Of a DNA stretch of 64,000 bases, positions 50,482 through 59,599 are shown piece by piece; position 1 is the first letter of the stretch, and every line of letters starts with the position of its first letter. Below the pieces are notes generated by a model. It did no database searches, was not told the DNA's origin, and saw only the letters and a program-made list of their open reading frames with translations. Origin of the DNA: Poriferisulfidus sp963668445 (GTDB lineage Bacteria > Pseudomonadota > Gammaproteobacteria > Poriferisulfidales > Poriferisulfidaceae); assembly GCA_963668445.1 (NCBI GenBank), contig OY764335.1, forward strand, positions 1,426,001 to 1,490,000. Direction: 5' to 3'. The position numbers and the translations under genes were made by a program.

Positions 50482-51759
50482 ATGCACCACACTCTCCAAG
50501 AATGGGAGGAAAAGCCGATCTGCGAGCCTGACTTCCCAGAGGTTGAGGCTCGCCAACTCCACGCCGCCGCCGAGCGTGCCGCCCGGCAGTTGAAACTGCC
50601 GAGAACCGCGGTTCTAACCCGAACGCACCGGGGCCTAGAAGCCGGGCAGGTCGTCGGCATCCTGCAAACGCCCGGCACCACGCTCGAGATCCTGCCCAAA
50701 ATTGATGGGCAAAAGAAAGACGGCACTCGCAAGGCCCTCGTCCATATGCTGGCGACCATCTGGAACCTGAACGTCGCCCACGGCGAACTCGCCAGACTGC
50801 TCCCCCAGCAAAACGACATTCTGGAGTTCTTCGTCCGCCTGTTCGCTGAGCGGCTCCTCGCCGCGGTCCAGCGAGGCCTGCCGCGCCGCTACCTAGAACG
50901 CGAGGAGGACCTCGGGCTGCTGCGCGGGCGGCTTGACGTAACGCGCCAGTTCACGCGCTTGGCCGTCCGCCCCGACCGCCTCGCCTGCCGCTTCGACGAA
51001 CTGTCGGAGAATACGCCATTGAACCGGGTCCTCAAGGCGGCCGTGTCGCGGCTGAGGCAGATGACCCGTTCCGCCGATAATGCCCGGCTGCTGATCGAAC
51101 TGTCCTTCCGCTTCGAATCGGTCCGCAGCAGTCCCGCACCGCTGTCCGAGCGGGTCCGGACAGACCGCTCCAACACCGCCTTCCACGATCTCTACCGCTT
51201 GGCCCGCCTATTCCTGTCAGGCGAATGGCAGAGCACCACGAGCGGAAAGATTCAAACTGGATTTTCGCTCCTGTTCCCAATGAACGACTTGTTCGAAGAA
51301 TTCGTCGGCCAGACCTTGAAACGCGCTTTGGCTCCAGACCGCGTCCACCTCCAGCACCAAGGAAAACATGCCTTGGCCCGCGAAAGCGTCGGTCACGTGT
51401 TTGCCCTGCGCCCGGACATCGTCGTCGATGCGTCCGACCGCCCCATGGTTCTGGACACCAAATGGAAGCAGCTTCAGCCCGGCGACAGGAAGCTAGGCAT
51501 CAAACAGTCCGACGTCTACCAGATGCTCGCTTACGCCCAAGCCTATCAGGCTGAACGTCTCGCCTTGATCTATCCGTGGCATAAAGACATGAAAGAACCT
51601 GAAGGGCTGTATGAAACATTGCGGCTTCCGGAATCCGACCAGCGGCTGGACGTCGTGACGGTGGATGTCAGCAACCCCGATGGAATCGAGAAAACCCTTC
51701 GCGGCTATTTCGAGGAAATCGGAAAGGGAGACGCCTCTGCCCTGCAAAACGCCCACTGA
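50482..51759 (+). CDS. mcrC: McrC nuclease subunit
   Basis: 425 aa. The N-terminal part is a finger/helical region (LQTPGTTLEILPKID is typical of McrC), followed by helices that contact McrB. The PD-(D/E)xK nuclease lies near the C-terminus: FALRPDIVVDASDRPMVLDTKWKQL gives Asp, then D-x-K, then the SDVYQMLAYAQAY helix with its conserved Gln. Together with the upstream gene it forms a type IV McrBC complex that cuts modified (methylated or hydroxymethylated) DNA. Spacing of 10 bp implies one operon. Confidence 0.9.
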   Translation: MHHTLQEWEEKPICEPDFPEVEARQLHAAAERAARQLKLPRTAVLTRTHRGLEAGQVVGILQTPGTTLEILPKIDGQKKDGTRKALVHMLATIWNLNVAHGELARLLPQQNDILEFFVRLFAERLLAAVQRGLPRRYLEREEDLGLLRGRLDVTRQFTRLAVRPDRLACRFDELSENTPLNRVLKAAVSRLRQMTRSADNARLLIELSFRFESVRSSPAPLSERVRTDRSNTAFHDLYRLARLFLSGEWQSTTSGKIQTGFSLLFPMNDLFEEFVGQTLKRALAPDRVHLQHQGKHALARESVGHVFALRPDIVVDASDRPMVLDTKWKQLQPGDRKLGIKQSDVYQMLAYAQAYQAERLALIYPWHKDMKEPEGLYETLRLPESDQRLDVVTVDVSNPDGIEKTLRGYFEEIGKGDASALQNAH

Positions 51760-51823
51760 CCCTCATGCGCTCGCCTAGCCATCGCGGCGCGGTCCTCCCG
51801 CACACCCGATGCCAACGATTCTG

Positions 51824-51845
51824 TTGCCAACGGTCTTGTTGGCAA
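51824..51845. promoter_or_regulatory. Perfect 8-bp inverted repeat before the DprA-like gene
   Basis: TTGCCAAC-GGTCTT-GTTGGCAA. There is no T-tract after it, so an operator is as likely as a terminator for mcrC. Confidence 0.4.
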
Positions 51846-51947
51846 AAGGCATTTTGCGAAAACGCCCAAACCTGTGGCCCGCTTGCCTAGACCCTTCACC
51901 CGGAACCTTGCATTCTCGATCTTGCACGCTCCCGGCGATGCGCCCTG

Positions 51948-52598
51948 ATGGACATCCGAACCTTCAAAACCGGTGATCTGATCGGCCCCCTGAACGCCGC
52001 AGAGGCCAAAAACGCGCCCTCAACCCTGTACGTCGCCGGAAACATCGAGTTGTTGCGTTCCGAACGGCGCATCTCCGTCATCGGCTCGCGCCAAGCCTCC
52101 GAGAACGGCCTTCGGCGGACTCGATTCCTAACTCGCGAACTCGTTGCCCAAAACATCATCGTCGTCAGCGGGCTGGCGGCAGGCATCGACACGGCCGCGC
52201 ATACGGCCGCCATCCGTGCGGGAGGAAAGACCGTCGCCGTGCTCGGCACGCGCCTCGACCAATGCTACCCGCCTGAAAACGACGCGTTGCAGCGTCAGAT
52301 CATGGCTGAGCATTTAGCGGTTTCCCAATTCCCCGCAGGACGCTCCGTCGTTACGGAGAACTTCCCCATGCGGAACCGTACCATGGCGCTTCTCAGCGAT
52401 GCAACGGTAGTCGTAGAAGCCGGCGAACAAAGCGGGACAAGGCACCAAGTGCAAGAAGCCCTGCGGCTGGGACGCGCCATCTTCATCATGGAGAATGTGG
52501 CAAGCGACCCGCTTCTGAAATGGCCCCAAACGGCACTGGCTCAAGGAGCCAAAACGCTGTCGCAGGCCAACCTCCCGAACCTGCTCAATGGTGCGTAG
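51948..52598 (+). CDS. Short DprA/Smf-like (SLOG Rossmann) protein
   Basis: 216 aa from ATG 51948. Rossmann-like DprA motifs: VIGSRQAS at 44-51, SGLAAGIDTAAH at 74-85, VLGTRLDQCYPPEN at 98-111, then NRTMALLSDATVVVEAGEQSGTRHQ. The N-terminal SAM and C-terminal winged-helix domains of housekeeping DprA (about 290 or more aa) are absent. Stand-alone Rossmann forms bind ssDNA or act as nucleotide-sensing SLOG domains in defence loci. Here it follows McrBC after 190 bp. A transformation function is less likely because the domain is bare and the context is an island. Confidence 0.75.
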   Translation: MDIRTFKTGDLIGPLNAAEAKNAPSTLYVAGNIELLRSERRISVIGSRQASENGLRRTRFLTRELVAQNIIVVSGLAAGIDTAAHTAAIRAGGKTVAVLGTRLDQCYPPENDALQRQIMAEHLAVSQFPAGRSVVTENFPMRNRTMALLSDATVVVEAGEQSGTRHQVQEALRLGRAIFIMENVASDPLLKWPQTALAQGAKTLSQANLPNLLNGA

Positions 52599-53235
52599 CC
52601 CGTACCCCTGCTATGGATTTTCGCAAGATTTTGCAAAAATCAAGGGCAGGCAACCAATTATTCAGGGTCTGCATGAAGCCGCCGACTCCTGAGAGCTTCG
52701 CATTCATCGCCCCGACGGACGAGATTCGCTGCGACGCGGCAGCGGGCTTGACTGCGCACTCATGACCACTCTCGTGCCCTCGTGCGATAATCACATACGA
52801 ACGGGGCCCGTTTCGGATGCAGGCTGAATCGCTTGCAACCTGCGGCAATGCCGTGGATAGCCATCATGCCGCTGCTCGACCGCATCAAGTCCAAGACCTT
52901 CGGGGAAAGTCGGTCGCACGGAACGGACGACCGCGTTCCTGTAACGATTACTGAACGGGGCGATTTCGCGTAGATATGGACGAGCTATTCAAACGGGAAA
53001 ATGTAAAGAATGAAATTGAAAAAGTGCGCAAACTCTTCAAATAAACGCGTGTGACTAAAAAATCAACTAAGCATAGCCGCGCCATGGCGTACGGAAAAAG
53101 AAGGTGCGAAATCTGACCGAAAGTTAATTAGAAAATCGCGCCATTTATCAAAACGGACGGCCCTAGCACATGCGCAAGCCAGACTGCACCGGGCCGGCAA
53201 TCGACCCCGTATAATTATGCTGTAATACCAGCCTC
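52599..53235. other. Intergenic region of about 640 bp
   Basis: Boundary between the defence island and the core genes. Two tiny ORFs (52866-52973 and 52976-53044) end cleanly but are too short to support. A TATAAT (53210-53215) lies 20 bp ahead of the TonB receptor start. Confidence 0.45.
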
Positions 53236-56082
53236 ATGAAAAAGCCACTCCCCATGCTCCCGCCAAAGCCTTCGCCCGAAAACCTCGAACCCCTGCCCGC
53301 ACGCGGGCACCGGCCCGCCTTCCTGCCCCTAGCCGCCCTATCCCTGGCCTTGGCCGCTTCGCCCGCACCGGCCGAAGACGCATCCGAGCCTGATGAAGAA
53401 CTGGAGCGGGTGACCGTGACCGGCTCCCGCATCAAGCGGACGCTACAGCAGGATGTCGCCACGCCATTGGCCAGCTACGACCGCGAAGAGCTTCAAAACC
53501 TCGGCGTCGGCGACCCCCGCGACCTGATGCAGCTGCTGACCAGCAACGCCGGCGCCCAGAACAACGGCGACACCTTGACGCAGAACACCACGGCCGGCAC
53601 CTCCAACATCAACCTGCGCGGGCTCGGCGTCTCCTCCACCCTCGTGCTGCTCAACGGCCGCCGCCAAGTGGCATCCGCCGTGCCCACCAACGACGGCTCC
53701 AGCTTCGTGGACCTGTCGGCCTTGGTGCCGACGCTGGCGCTGGAGCAGGTCGAAATCCTGAAGGACGGCGCGGCCGCGGTCTACGGCTCGGACGCCATCG
53801 CCGGCGTCGCCAACTTCGTCACCCGCACCGACTACGAAGGCTTCGAAATTTCCGTCGAGCACCGCGAACGCACCAACGACGGCACCCAGTCGGACGACCG
53901 CGTGGCGTTCGTGTACGGACGCGACCTTCTGGAATCCGGCAACCTGCTGTTCGCGCTGAGCTATCTGGACCGCACCCAGCTGTCCATGGGCGAGGTCGGC
54001 TGGCGGACGCCGTCGTGGAGCAGCGCGGCCAACCCCGGCAACTTCATCGTGCTGTCCGATGCGGTGCTCGCGGACGGCACCCAGCTGGCCGCCAATACGA
54101 CGACGGCCGCGCCCCACTGCGCCCGGCATGTCCCGCCGGCCAGCTACATCCCGCCCGCGGCCCTCGCCGGCGTCCCCTCCACGCACAGCGTCTGCCGCTA
54201 CGACTTCGGCCCTCAGATCTCGATCGTGCCGGAGGAATCCCGCCTGCAAGCCTTCGCCCAACTCGGCTTCGACCTCGCCGCGCAGGCCCGCCTGACGGCG
54301 GAACTGGGCTACACGCACAACAACATCCGCCGCTTCATCTCCCCCAGCCTGCCGGCCATCAGCCCCAAATTGGCCTACGTCCCGGCCGCGCATCCGGGCA
54401 ACCCGTTCCGGAACAGCAGCAACAACCCGGTCGCGCTGAGATACATCGGCCGCGCCTACGGCGTCGGCGAGCCGCCCGATACCAACTACTTCAATAGCGA
54501 AACAAGCCGCATGGCGCTGATCGCCGAAGGCGACGCGAGCGACCATCTGTCGTGGGAAGTGTCGCTCCTGCATGCCCGAAGCGACATCGACTGGCGGATC
54601 AAGGACACCCTGTACCGCCACCTGCAGAACGCCATGGGCGCCGACGCGGACGACACCGGGCTACTCGGCATCGGCCCGGACTGCCCGGAACGCCGCGCCG
54701 ACCTCCAGAACGGCGACACCTGCCTGTTCTACAACCCGTTCAGCGTCGCCAACAAGGTGCTGGCCATGACCTGGGGCGGCAGCGCGTTCGGCTCCACGCG
54801 CTCCGGCACCGCTGACGAACAGGCCTTCATGCGCAACTACCTGCTCGCCGACGCCACCAATGCCGCCGAATCCCGGCTGAACGTGCTCGAAGCGGTCCTG
54901 ACCGGCGACGGCCTGGCCCTGCCGGACGGCAGCCCCGTGGGCTACGCCCTCGGCATCCAGTACCGCGACGAGTCCATCCGCGGCGACTACAACAAGCTGA
55001 CCAACGATTTCGAGTTCTCGTTCCTCGGCGGCAATCCCGACTACTCCGGCTCGCGGGATGCCGTCGCCGTCTTCGGCGAAGTGCTGCTGCCCCTCGGCCC
55101 GGAGCTGGAAGCCACGCTCGGCGTGCGCCACGAAGACTACGGCGGCACCATCGGCAGCACCACCGACCCCAAGCTGTCCGTGCTTTGGGCTCCGACCGGC
55201 TCCCTGTCGCTGCGCGCTTCGGCCAGCAGCTCGTTCCGCGCCCCCTCGCTGCACCAGACGCAGGGCGAGCAGGCGACCTTCTCCGACATCGTGGAAGGCG
55301 GACGCCAGTTCTTCGTGCCCAACCTGACCTCCGGCAACGAGAACCTGAAGCCGGAGACCGCCACCTCGCTGAACCTGGGCGGCTCCATGGCTTGGGAGAA
55401 CTGGGAACTCAACTTGGACTACTGGAGCTTCCGCTTCGAGGATGCCCTCGCCCGCGAGAACCCTCAGGAAGTCGTCGACAACGATGCGCAGCATGTCGCC
55501 GGCGGCGGCGCCAGCCGCGTGGTCCGCACCGCCGGCGGCACCATCGCCCGCGTCAACACCCTCTACATCAACACCGACGAGATCCGCACCTCCGGCCTCG
55601 ACTTCTCGGCCCGCGGGCAATTCCAGACGGACATCGGCCGCTTCCTCGCCAACCTGAACGCGACGCGCATCCTCGAATACGACATCACCCGCCCGAACGG
55701 GAGCAAGATCGACGGCGCGGGCTACCTGAACTTCGCCAACATCGGCAGCCCCATGCCGAAATGGCGCGGCATCCTGAGTTTGGCGTGGCAGCGCGGCGAC
55801 CATCAGGCCCTGATGATGCTCAACCATACGGACGACTACCGATACCGCCGCACGCCCGCAGCCGCCGACCGCATCGACTCCTTCACGACTCTGGATCTGC
55901 AGTACCGTCTGGAACTCGGCGGACTGCTGGGGCCCGGCGCCAATACGACCCTGATCGCCGGAGTCCTCAACGTTGCGGACGAAGACCCTCCGCATGTGAA
56001 CATCGGCGGCGGCTACGACCCGCGCACCGCCGACCCGCGCGGGCGCCGCGCCTATATACAACTCAGTTCCAGCTTCGAGTAA
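53236..56082 (+). CDS. TonB-dependent outer-membrane receptor
   Basis: 948 aa. There is an N-terminal signal region (AFLPLAALSLALAASPAPAE), then a TonB-box-like ELERVTVTGSRIKR, a plug domain (LLTSNAGAQNNGDT...NINLRGLGVSSTLVLLNGRRQ; VEILKDGAAAVYGSDAIAGVANFVT), a beta-barrel with the usual alternating strands, and a C-terminal aromatic ending (RRAYIQLSSSFE). The type is common in gammaproteobacteria with many TonB receptors, including Xanthomonadales. The ligand cannot be assigned. GC-rich codons mark the return to the core genome. No transporter genes are adjacent. A TATAAT about 20 bp upstream is a likely -10. Confidence 0.9.
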   Translation: MKKPLPMLPPKPSPENLEPLPARGHRPAFLPLAALSLALAASPAPAEDASEPDEELERVTVTGSRIKRTLQQDVATPLASYDREELQNLGVGDPRDLMQLLTSNAGAQNNGDTLTQNTTAGTSNINLRGLGVSSTLVLLNGRRQVASAVPTNDGSSFVDLSALVPTLALEQVEILKDGAAAVYGSDAIAGVANFVTRTDYEGFEISVEHRERTNDGTQSDDRVAFVYGRDLLESGNLLFALSYLDRTQLSMGEVGWRTPSWSSAANPGNFIVLSDAVLADGTQLAANTTTAAPHCARHVPPASYIPPAALAGVPSTHSVCRYDFGPQISIVPEESRLQAFAQLGFDLAAQARLTAELGYTHNNIRRFISPSLPAISPKLAYVPAAHPGNPFRNSSNNPVALRYIGRAYGVGEPPDTNYFNSETSRMALIAEGDASDHLSWEVSLLHARSDIDWRIKDTLYRHLQNAMGADADDTGLLGIGPDCPERRADLQNGDTCLFYNPFSVANKVLAMTWGGSAFGSTRSGTADEQAFMRNYLLADATNAAESRLNVLEAVLTGDGLALPDGSPVGYALGIQYRDESIRGDYNKLTNDFEFSFLGGNPDYSGSRDAVAVFGEVLLPLGPELEATLGVRHEDYGGTIGSTTDPKLSVLWAPTGSLSLRASASSSFRAPSLHQTQGEQATFSDIVEGGRQFFVPNLTSGNENLKPETATSLNLGGSMAWENWELNLDYWSFRFEDALARENPQEVVDNDAQHVAGGGASRVVRTAGGTIARVNTLYINTDEIRTSGLDFSARGQFQTDIGRFLANLNATRILEYDITRPNGSKIDGAGYLNFANIGSPMPKWRGILSLAWQRGDHQALMMLNHTDDYRYRRTPAAADRIDSFTTLDLQYRLELGGLLGPGANTTLIAGVLNVADEDPPHVNIGGGYDPRTADPRGRRAYIQLSSSFE

Positions 56083-56236
56083 CGCCCGTCCTGCTCCCGC
56101 CCCACGAATACCAAAGCGGGCCGAGACCGATGCCGTCTCGCCCGTTCCTGCCTTCCGACTAGCCTATCGCTTCCGAATTGAATCCAAATCCGATTCATTC
56201 GCAAGCAGGCCATCGAAGGGCCCGCGCGCGAAAACC

Positions 56237-56674
56237 TCAACTGCTGAACGGGTCCCGAACTCGCAATTCCGGAAACAGCGAGAAGTCGCGGTCTCGCGAG
56301 AATAGAAAATCCACGCCATGCGCCACGCAAATGGCCGCAATGCGTGCATCATGCACCACCCCGCCCCAAACCCTAGGACGCAACAGAAAATCTTTCAGCA
56401 CCTCCAGAAAATCGTCCGTCTCGCCAATCGCCCGGTGCGACGGAGACGAAGTCCATGCTTCCAACTGGCACCAAGCTTGGTTCGAAGTGGTGGCCTGGCC
56501 GCGCCAGATTCGGTGGTTGGTCACCACACTGAAAAATTCGTAAAGGCATGGCCAAGGTATGGCCCACGGATCGTCTCCCGAGGTCAGCGCACGCATTACC
56601 GCCTGCGCTGCTTGATGTTCCCTCGCTTCCTTACGATGGGCATACACGAGAAAATTGGTGTCCAACGCAATCAT
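56237..56674 (-). CDS. vapC: VapC-like PIN-domain toxin
   Basis: 145 aa from ATG 56674, which overlaps the antitoxin's TAA by one base (TAATG); the longer frame to 56722 is antitoxin-coding DNA. PIN acidic residues are present: Asp5 (MIALDTNFLVYAH), Glu in LYEFFSVVT, and Asp residues in DARIAAIC and FSRDRDFSLF. VapC toxins are RNases that cut tRNA or rRNA and are held by VapB. It is in a standard vapBC order. Confidence 0.85.
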   Translation of the reverse strand: MIALDTNFLVYAHRKEAREHQAAQAVMRALTSGDDPWAIPWPCLYEFFSVVTNHRIWRGQATTSNQAWCQLEAWTSSPSHRAIGETDDFLEVLKDFLLRPRVWGGVVHDARIAAICVAHGVDFLFSRDRDFSLFPELRVRDPFSS

Positions 56675-56922
56675 TACGGCTTCTGGGAAACACCGTATAT
56701 GATGTCGCGCAAATCCTGCCACGAGTACTCTTCCAGTGGATTCGGCCCGTCAGGGTCTCCCACGCTTAAATCCGGCAACCGGTACGGCTTCTCGGGCACT
56801 GGCGTAGCCAACGCTTGGCGAAGGCCCTCCTCGACTACCGCCCGCAGCGGCTGTCCTGTCTTGCGCGCATGGCGCTTTGCGCGAACCAGAAGTTCGTCGT
56901 GAATATCAAGCGTCGTCTTCAT
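56674..56922 (-). CDS. vapB: VapB-like ribbon-helix-helix antitoxin
   Basis: 82 aa from ATG 56922, with GGGGGC seven bases upstream; ATG 56928 (84 aa) is the alternative. MKTTLDIHDELLVRAKRHAR and GQPLRAVVEEGLRQAL form a ribbon-helix-helix DNA-binding domain, and the C-terminal acidic tail (SVGDPDGPNPLEEYSW) would wrap the toxin. A near-perfect palindrome and promoter lie directly upstream, supporting autoregulation. Confidence 0.85.
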   Translation of the reverse strand: MKTTLDIHDELLVRAKRHARKTGQPLRAVVEEGLRQALATPVPEKPYRLPDLSVGDPDGPNPLEEYSWQDLRDIIYGVSQKP

Positions 56923-56940
56923 GGTCATGCCCCCATACTA

Positions 56941-56978
56941 CCCATACTAATTATTATGGGGGAACCATAATATGTCAA
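56941..56978 (-). promoter_or_regulatory. vapBC promoter with overlapping palindromic operator
   Basis: On the minus strand TTGACA (56973-56978), 16-bp spacer, TAATAA (56951-56956). The -10 sits inside the 20-bp palindrome CCCATANTAATTANTATGGG at 56941-56960, symmetrical except for one pair, so VapB/VapBC binding would block RNA polymerase. Confidence 0.7.
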
Positions 56979-57103
56979 GGCATGATCCGGCTTGACCGCC
57001 CCGCCCAAATCCCGATGCTGCCAAAAACTCCGGCAGATGCCATGCAGGAGGAGGCCGCAGAATCAGGCCCCATGGCAGACGCGGCCGCAGTCCGCTCCGC
57101 CCG

Positions 57104-57487
57104 TCAGTCGCCGCGGCGAATGTAAGCGAAGCGCGGATCGTCCGGCGTGCCTTCCAACGCCGAACCCTCGGGCGGCCGCCACATGACGGCCTCTTCGATG
57201 CGCCGCGCCAGCTCGAAATCACGGTTCGTCACGCCCTTCTTGGAATGCGTGGTCAGCTTCACGATCACGAACGCATACGACACGGTCAGGTCCGGATGAT
57301 GCCACGCCTGCTCGGCCAAGTGGCCTACGGTCGTCGCCACCATCAAGGTCGCCTTCCAGCCGGATGTGCGGTACTTGCGGCGGATCCAGCCGGATTCCAA
57401 ATACCAATCCGGCAGCTCGTCCTTCAGACGCGCTTCGACCTCCTCGTCGCTGTACGTCTCGTCGTTGCCTTTCTGTTCCCAAGCCAT
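57104..57487 (-). CDS. Pterin-4a-carbinolamine dehydratase
   Basis: 127 aa, ATG 57487 with GGGGAGGAAG upstream. The family signature is present: HLAEQAWHHPDLTVSYAFVIVKLTTHSKKGVTNRDFELA, including the catalytic histidines (HH-P-D) and the second His in LTTHS. It dehydrates 4a-hydroxytetrahydropterin, recycling the cofactor of aromatic amino acid hydroxylases, and in many bacteria also has a role in molybdopterin or folate-related metabolism. It is slightly longer than the 100-residue minimal form because of N- and C-terminal extensions. It is transcribed alone, divergent from the HNH gene. Confidence 0.9.
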   Translation of the reverse strand: MAWEQKGNDETYSDEEVEARLKDELPDWYLESGWIRRKYRTSGWKATLMVATTVGHLAEQAWHHPDLTVSYAFVIVKLTTHSKKGVTNRDFELARRIEEAVMWRPPEGSALEGTPDDPRFAYIRRGD

Positions 57488-57614
57488 GGCTGCTTCCTCC
57501 CCGGAATCGATGCCCCTATCATACTACCCGCAGCCTCCCGGCCGCGCTTCGGGACGCGGCCGCCCCCATCCGCCCCCCAAATCGGTATAATGCGCCCACG
57601 ACTCGGATACGGCC

Positions 57615-58214
57615 ATGCTCGACATCCTTTCCCAGCAAATCCTGCGTACCGACATCTCCGGCATGCCGCTGGAATGGATCGGCTATCAGGACGCCGTGCG
57701 CCTCTACTGCTCGGGCCAAGTCGCCTACGTCGGCGGCCAGGACATCATGCGCGTGCGCGGCGGCCACAACGCCATCACCAGCCGGCGCACGGTGCTGGCC
57801 CTCAACTCCATCATCGCCACCTACGGCAACAGCCGCATGCTGCACGAGAACTACACGCCGCCCTTGAACAACCCGACCCTGTTCAAGCGCGACGCCTGGC
57901 TGTGCCTGTACTGCGGCGAGACATTCCTGCGCCGCGACCTGTCCCGCGACCACGTGCGCCCGATGAGCCTCGGCGGCGGCGACGAATGGGGCAACGTCGT
58001 AACCGCCTGCAAGCGTTGCAACAACCAGAAGGCCGGCCGCACGCCGGAAGAGGCCGGCATGCAACTGCTCGCCGTGCCGTTCGTGCCGACGCACGCCGAA
58101 TACATCTACCTGCAGGGACGCCGCGTGCTGGCCGATCAGATGGAATTCCTGCGCGCCCATTTCCCGCGCAGCAGCCCCCTGCACGCACGGCAGCACGAAC
58201 ACGCCTTGCAGTGA
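57615..58214 (+). CDS. HNH endonuclease family protein
   Basis: 199 aa from ATG 57615 with a -10-like TATAAT (about 57586). The C-terminal half has an HNH with a zinc ribbon: LCLYCGETFLRRDLSRDHVRPMSLGGGDEWGNVVTACKRCNNQKAGR, containing both CxxC pairs, the DHV histidine and the Asn. The N-terminal half is a conserved accessory domain. This protein type is chromosomally conserved in many proteobacteria. Its last codons overlap the hemH GTG start by 4 bp (GTGA), implying coupled translation. The biological role is unknown. Confidence 0.85.
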   Translation: MLDILSQQILRTDISGMPLEWIGYQDAVRLYCSGQVAYVGGQDIMRVRGGHNAITSRRTVLALNSIIATYGNSRMLHENYTPPLNNPTLFKRDAWLCLYCGETFLRRDLSRDHVRPMSLGGGDEWGNVVTACKRCNNQKAGRTPEEAGMQLLAVPFVPTHAEYIYLQGRRVLADQMEFLRAHFPRSSPLHARQHEHALQ

Positions 58215-59206
58215 CCGGCGCGACCGGCCCGCCGCTCGGAGTCCTGATTGCCAACCTCGGCACGCCCGACGCGCCGACCCCGCAAGCCGTCCGCCGCTAT
58301 CTGGCGGAATTCCTGTCCGACCGGCGCGTCATCGCGCTGCCGCCGATCCTGTGGCAGCCCATCCTGCACGGCATCATCCTGCGCACCCGCCCGAAGCGCA
58401 GCGCCCGGCTCTACCAAAAAATCTGGACCGACGAAGGCTCCCCGCTGCTGGTCCATAGCCGACGCCAGCGCAATGCCTTGCAGGAAGAACTGGCCCGCCG
58501 CGGCCATGCCGTCCGGGTCTCCTTGGGCATGCGCTACGGCCAGCCGTCCATTGCGCAGGCGCTCGACGAATTAAAAGGCGCACGATTCCTCGTCGCGCTG
58601 CCGCTCTACCCGCAATTCTCCAACGCGACGACCGCCTCGACCTTCGATGCCCTGACCGCCGCCCTCGCATCGCGCCCTGATCTTCCCAAAGCGCGCTTCA
58701 TCGGCCATTACGCGCACGACCCGGACTACATCGATGCCTGCGCGACGCAGATCCGCGACTTCCGCGCCCGGCACGGCGCGGGCGAACGCCTGCTCCTCTC
58801 GTTCCACGGCCTGCCGGCCGAATCCATAAGGCTCGGCGACCCGTACGCCCGGCAATGCCGCGACAGCGCGGCACGCATCGCCTCCGCATTGGATCTCGCG
58901 TGGCCGCAATGGTGCATCACCTTCCAATCCCGCTTCGGCCCCAAGAAATGGCTCACCCCTTACACCGATGCGACCTTGCACACGCTTCCCTCGCAAGGCA
59001 TCCGCACCGTGGATGTGTTCTGTCCCGGCTTCGCGGCCGACTGCCTGGAAACGCTGGAAGAAATCGAGCAGGAAAACCAGGCCGCATTCCATGCGGCCGG
59101 CGGCCAGGAATTCCGCTACATCTCGGCCCTCAACGACCAGCCCCGTCACATCCGAGCACTGGCGAATCTTGTCGAAAAGCACGTCGGCCAAAGCGAAATC
59201 CCCTGA
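58211..59206 (+). CDS. hemH: Ferrochelatase
   Basis: 331 aa from GTG 58211, which overlaps the HNH stop; the open frame continues far upstream only because it is antisense/out-of-frame to other genes. Conserved ferrochelatase blocks: GVLIANLGTPDAPTPQAVRRYLAEFL, ALPLYPQFSNATTAST, LLSFHGLPAESI (metal-binding His), TFQSRFGPKKWLTPYT and VFCPGFAADCLETLEEI. It inserts ferrous iron into protoporphyrin IX at the inner membrane, the last step of protoheme synthesis. Confidence 0.95.
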   Translation: MTGATGPPLGVLIANLGTPDAPTPQAVRRYLAEFLSDRRVIALPPILWQPILHGIILRTRPKRSARLYQKIWTDEGSPLLVHSRRQRNALQEELARRGHAVRVSLGMRYGQPSIAQALDELKGARFLVALPLYPQFSNATTASTFDALTAALASRPDLPKARFIGHYAHDPDYIDACATQIRDFRARHGAGERLLLSFHGLPAESIRLGDPYARQCRDSAARIASALDLAWPQWCITFQSRFGPKKWLTPYTDATLHTLPSQGIRTVDVFCPGFAADCLETLEEIEQENQAAFHAAGGQEFRYISALNDQPRHIRALANLVEKHVGQSEIP

Positions 59207-59599
59207 AAGGAGGCCGGATTTCTCCGGATTCGGGCTCGGCAGCACCCCTTGGAACCAGAAAAAATGAATAGAATATTATATAAATCAATATTTAATAAAT
59301 AAGGCTATCAAACTTTCACTATTTGTAGCAATTAGTGCAACTATGGTTCCCTTATTGTTCCGGATTGCACGCCGGCACAGACTCAAGCGGGTCGGAGCGG
59401 GCACTCAAACCCGCATGGGCGAAGACCCGATAGACGGCATTGCCGTCGCGCATGCGCCCTGTGCGACACACTGCTGCAAAATCGGCCGCCAAGTGCTTGA
59501 GGGCAATGCCCTATGATAGGCATGCCCTGCCGCAATCGCCACTGCCCGCCACATCGTCGCGGCATTCCGTAACATGCCTCCAAAGTCCAATTGACCGCC
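59207..59599. other. Intergenic region of about 390 bp
   Basis: A small hairpin (CCGGA-TTTC-TCCGG, about 59215-59228) lies just after hemH. A strongly AT-rich patch at 59264-59345 probably carries the fxsA promoter. No gene seen. Confidence 0.45.

Noticed and set aside
52866..53044. Two tiny ORFs (35 and 22 codons) between dprA-like and the TonB receptor
   Set aside because: Too short, and no clear RBS or family; may be gene debris at the island edge.
54661..56061. 466-codon antisense ORF opposite the TonB receptor, and another at 53443-54621
   Set aside because: Gly/Val/Ala-rich shadow of a GC-rich gene; the receptor frame has clear domain motifs.
57245..58210. Long open frame upstream of hemH suggesting a fused protein
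   Set aside because: It is antisense to the pterin dehydratase and out of frame with the HNH gene; ferrochelatase sequence begins only at GTG 58211.
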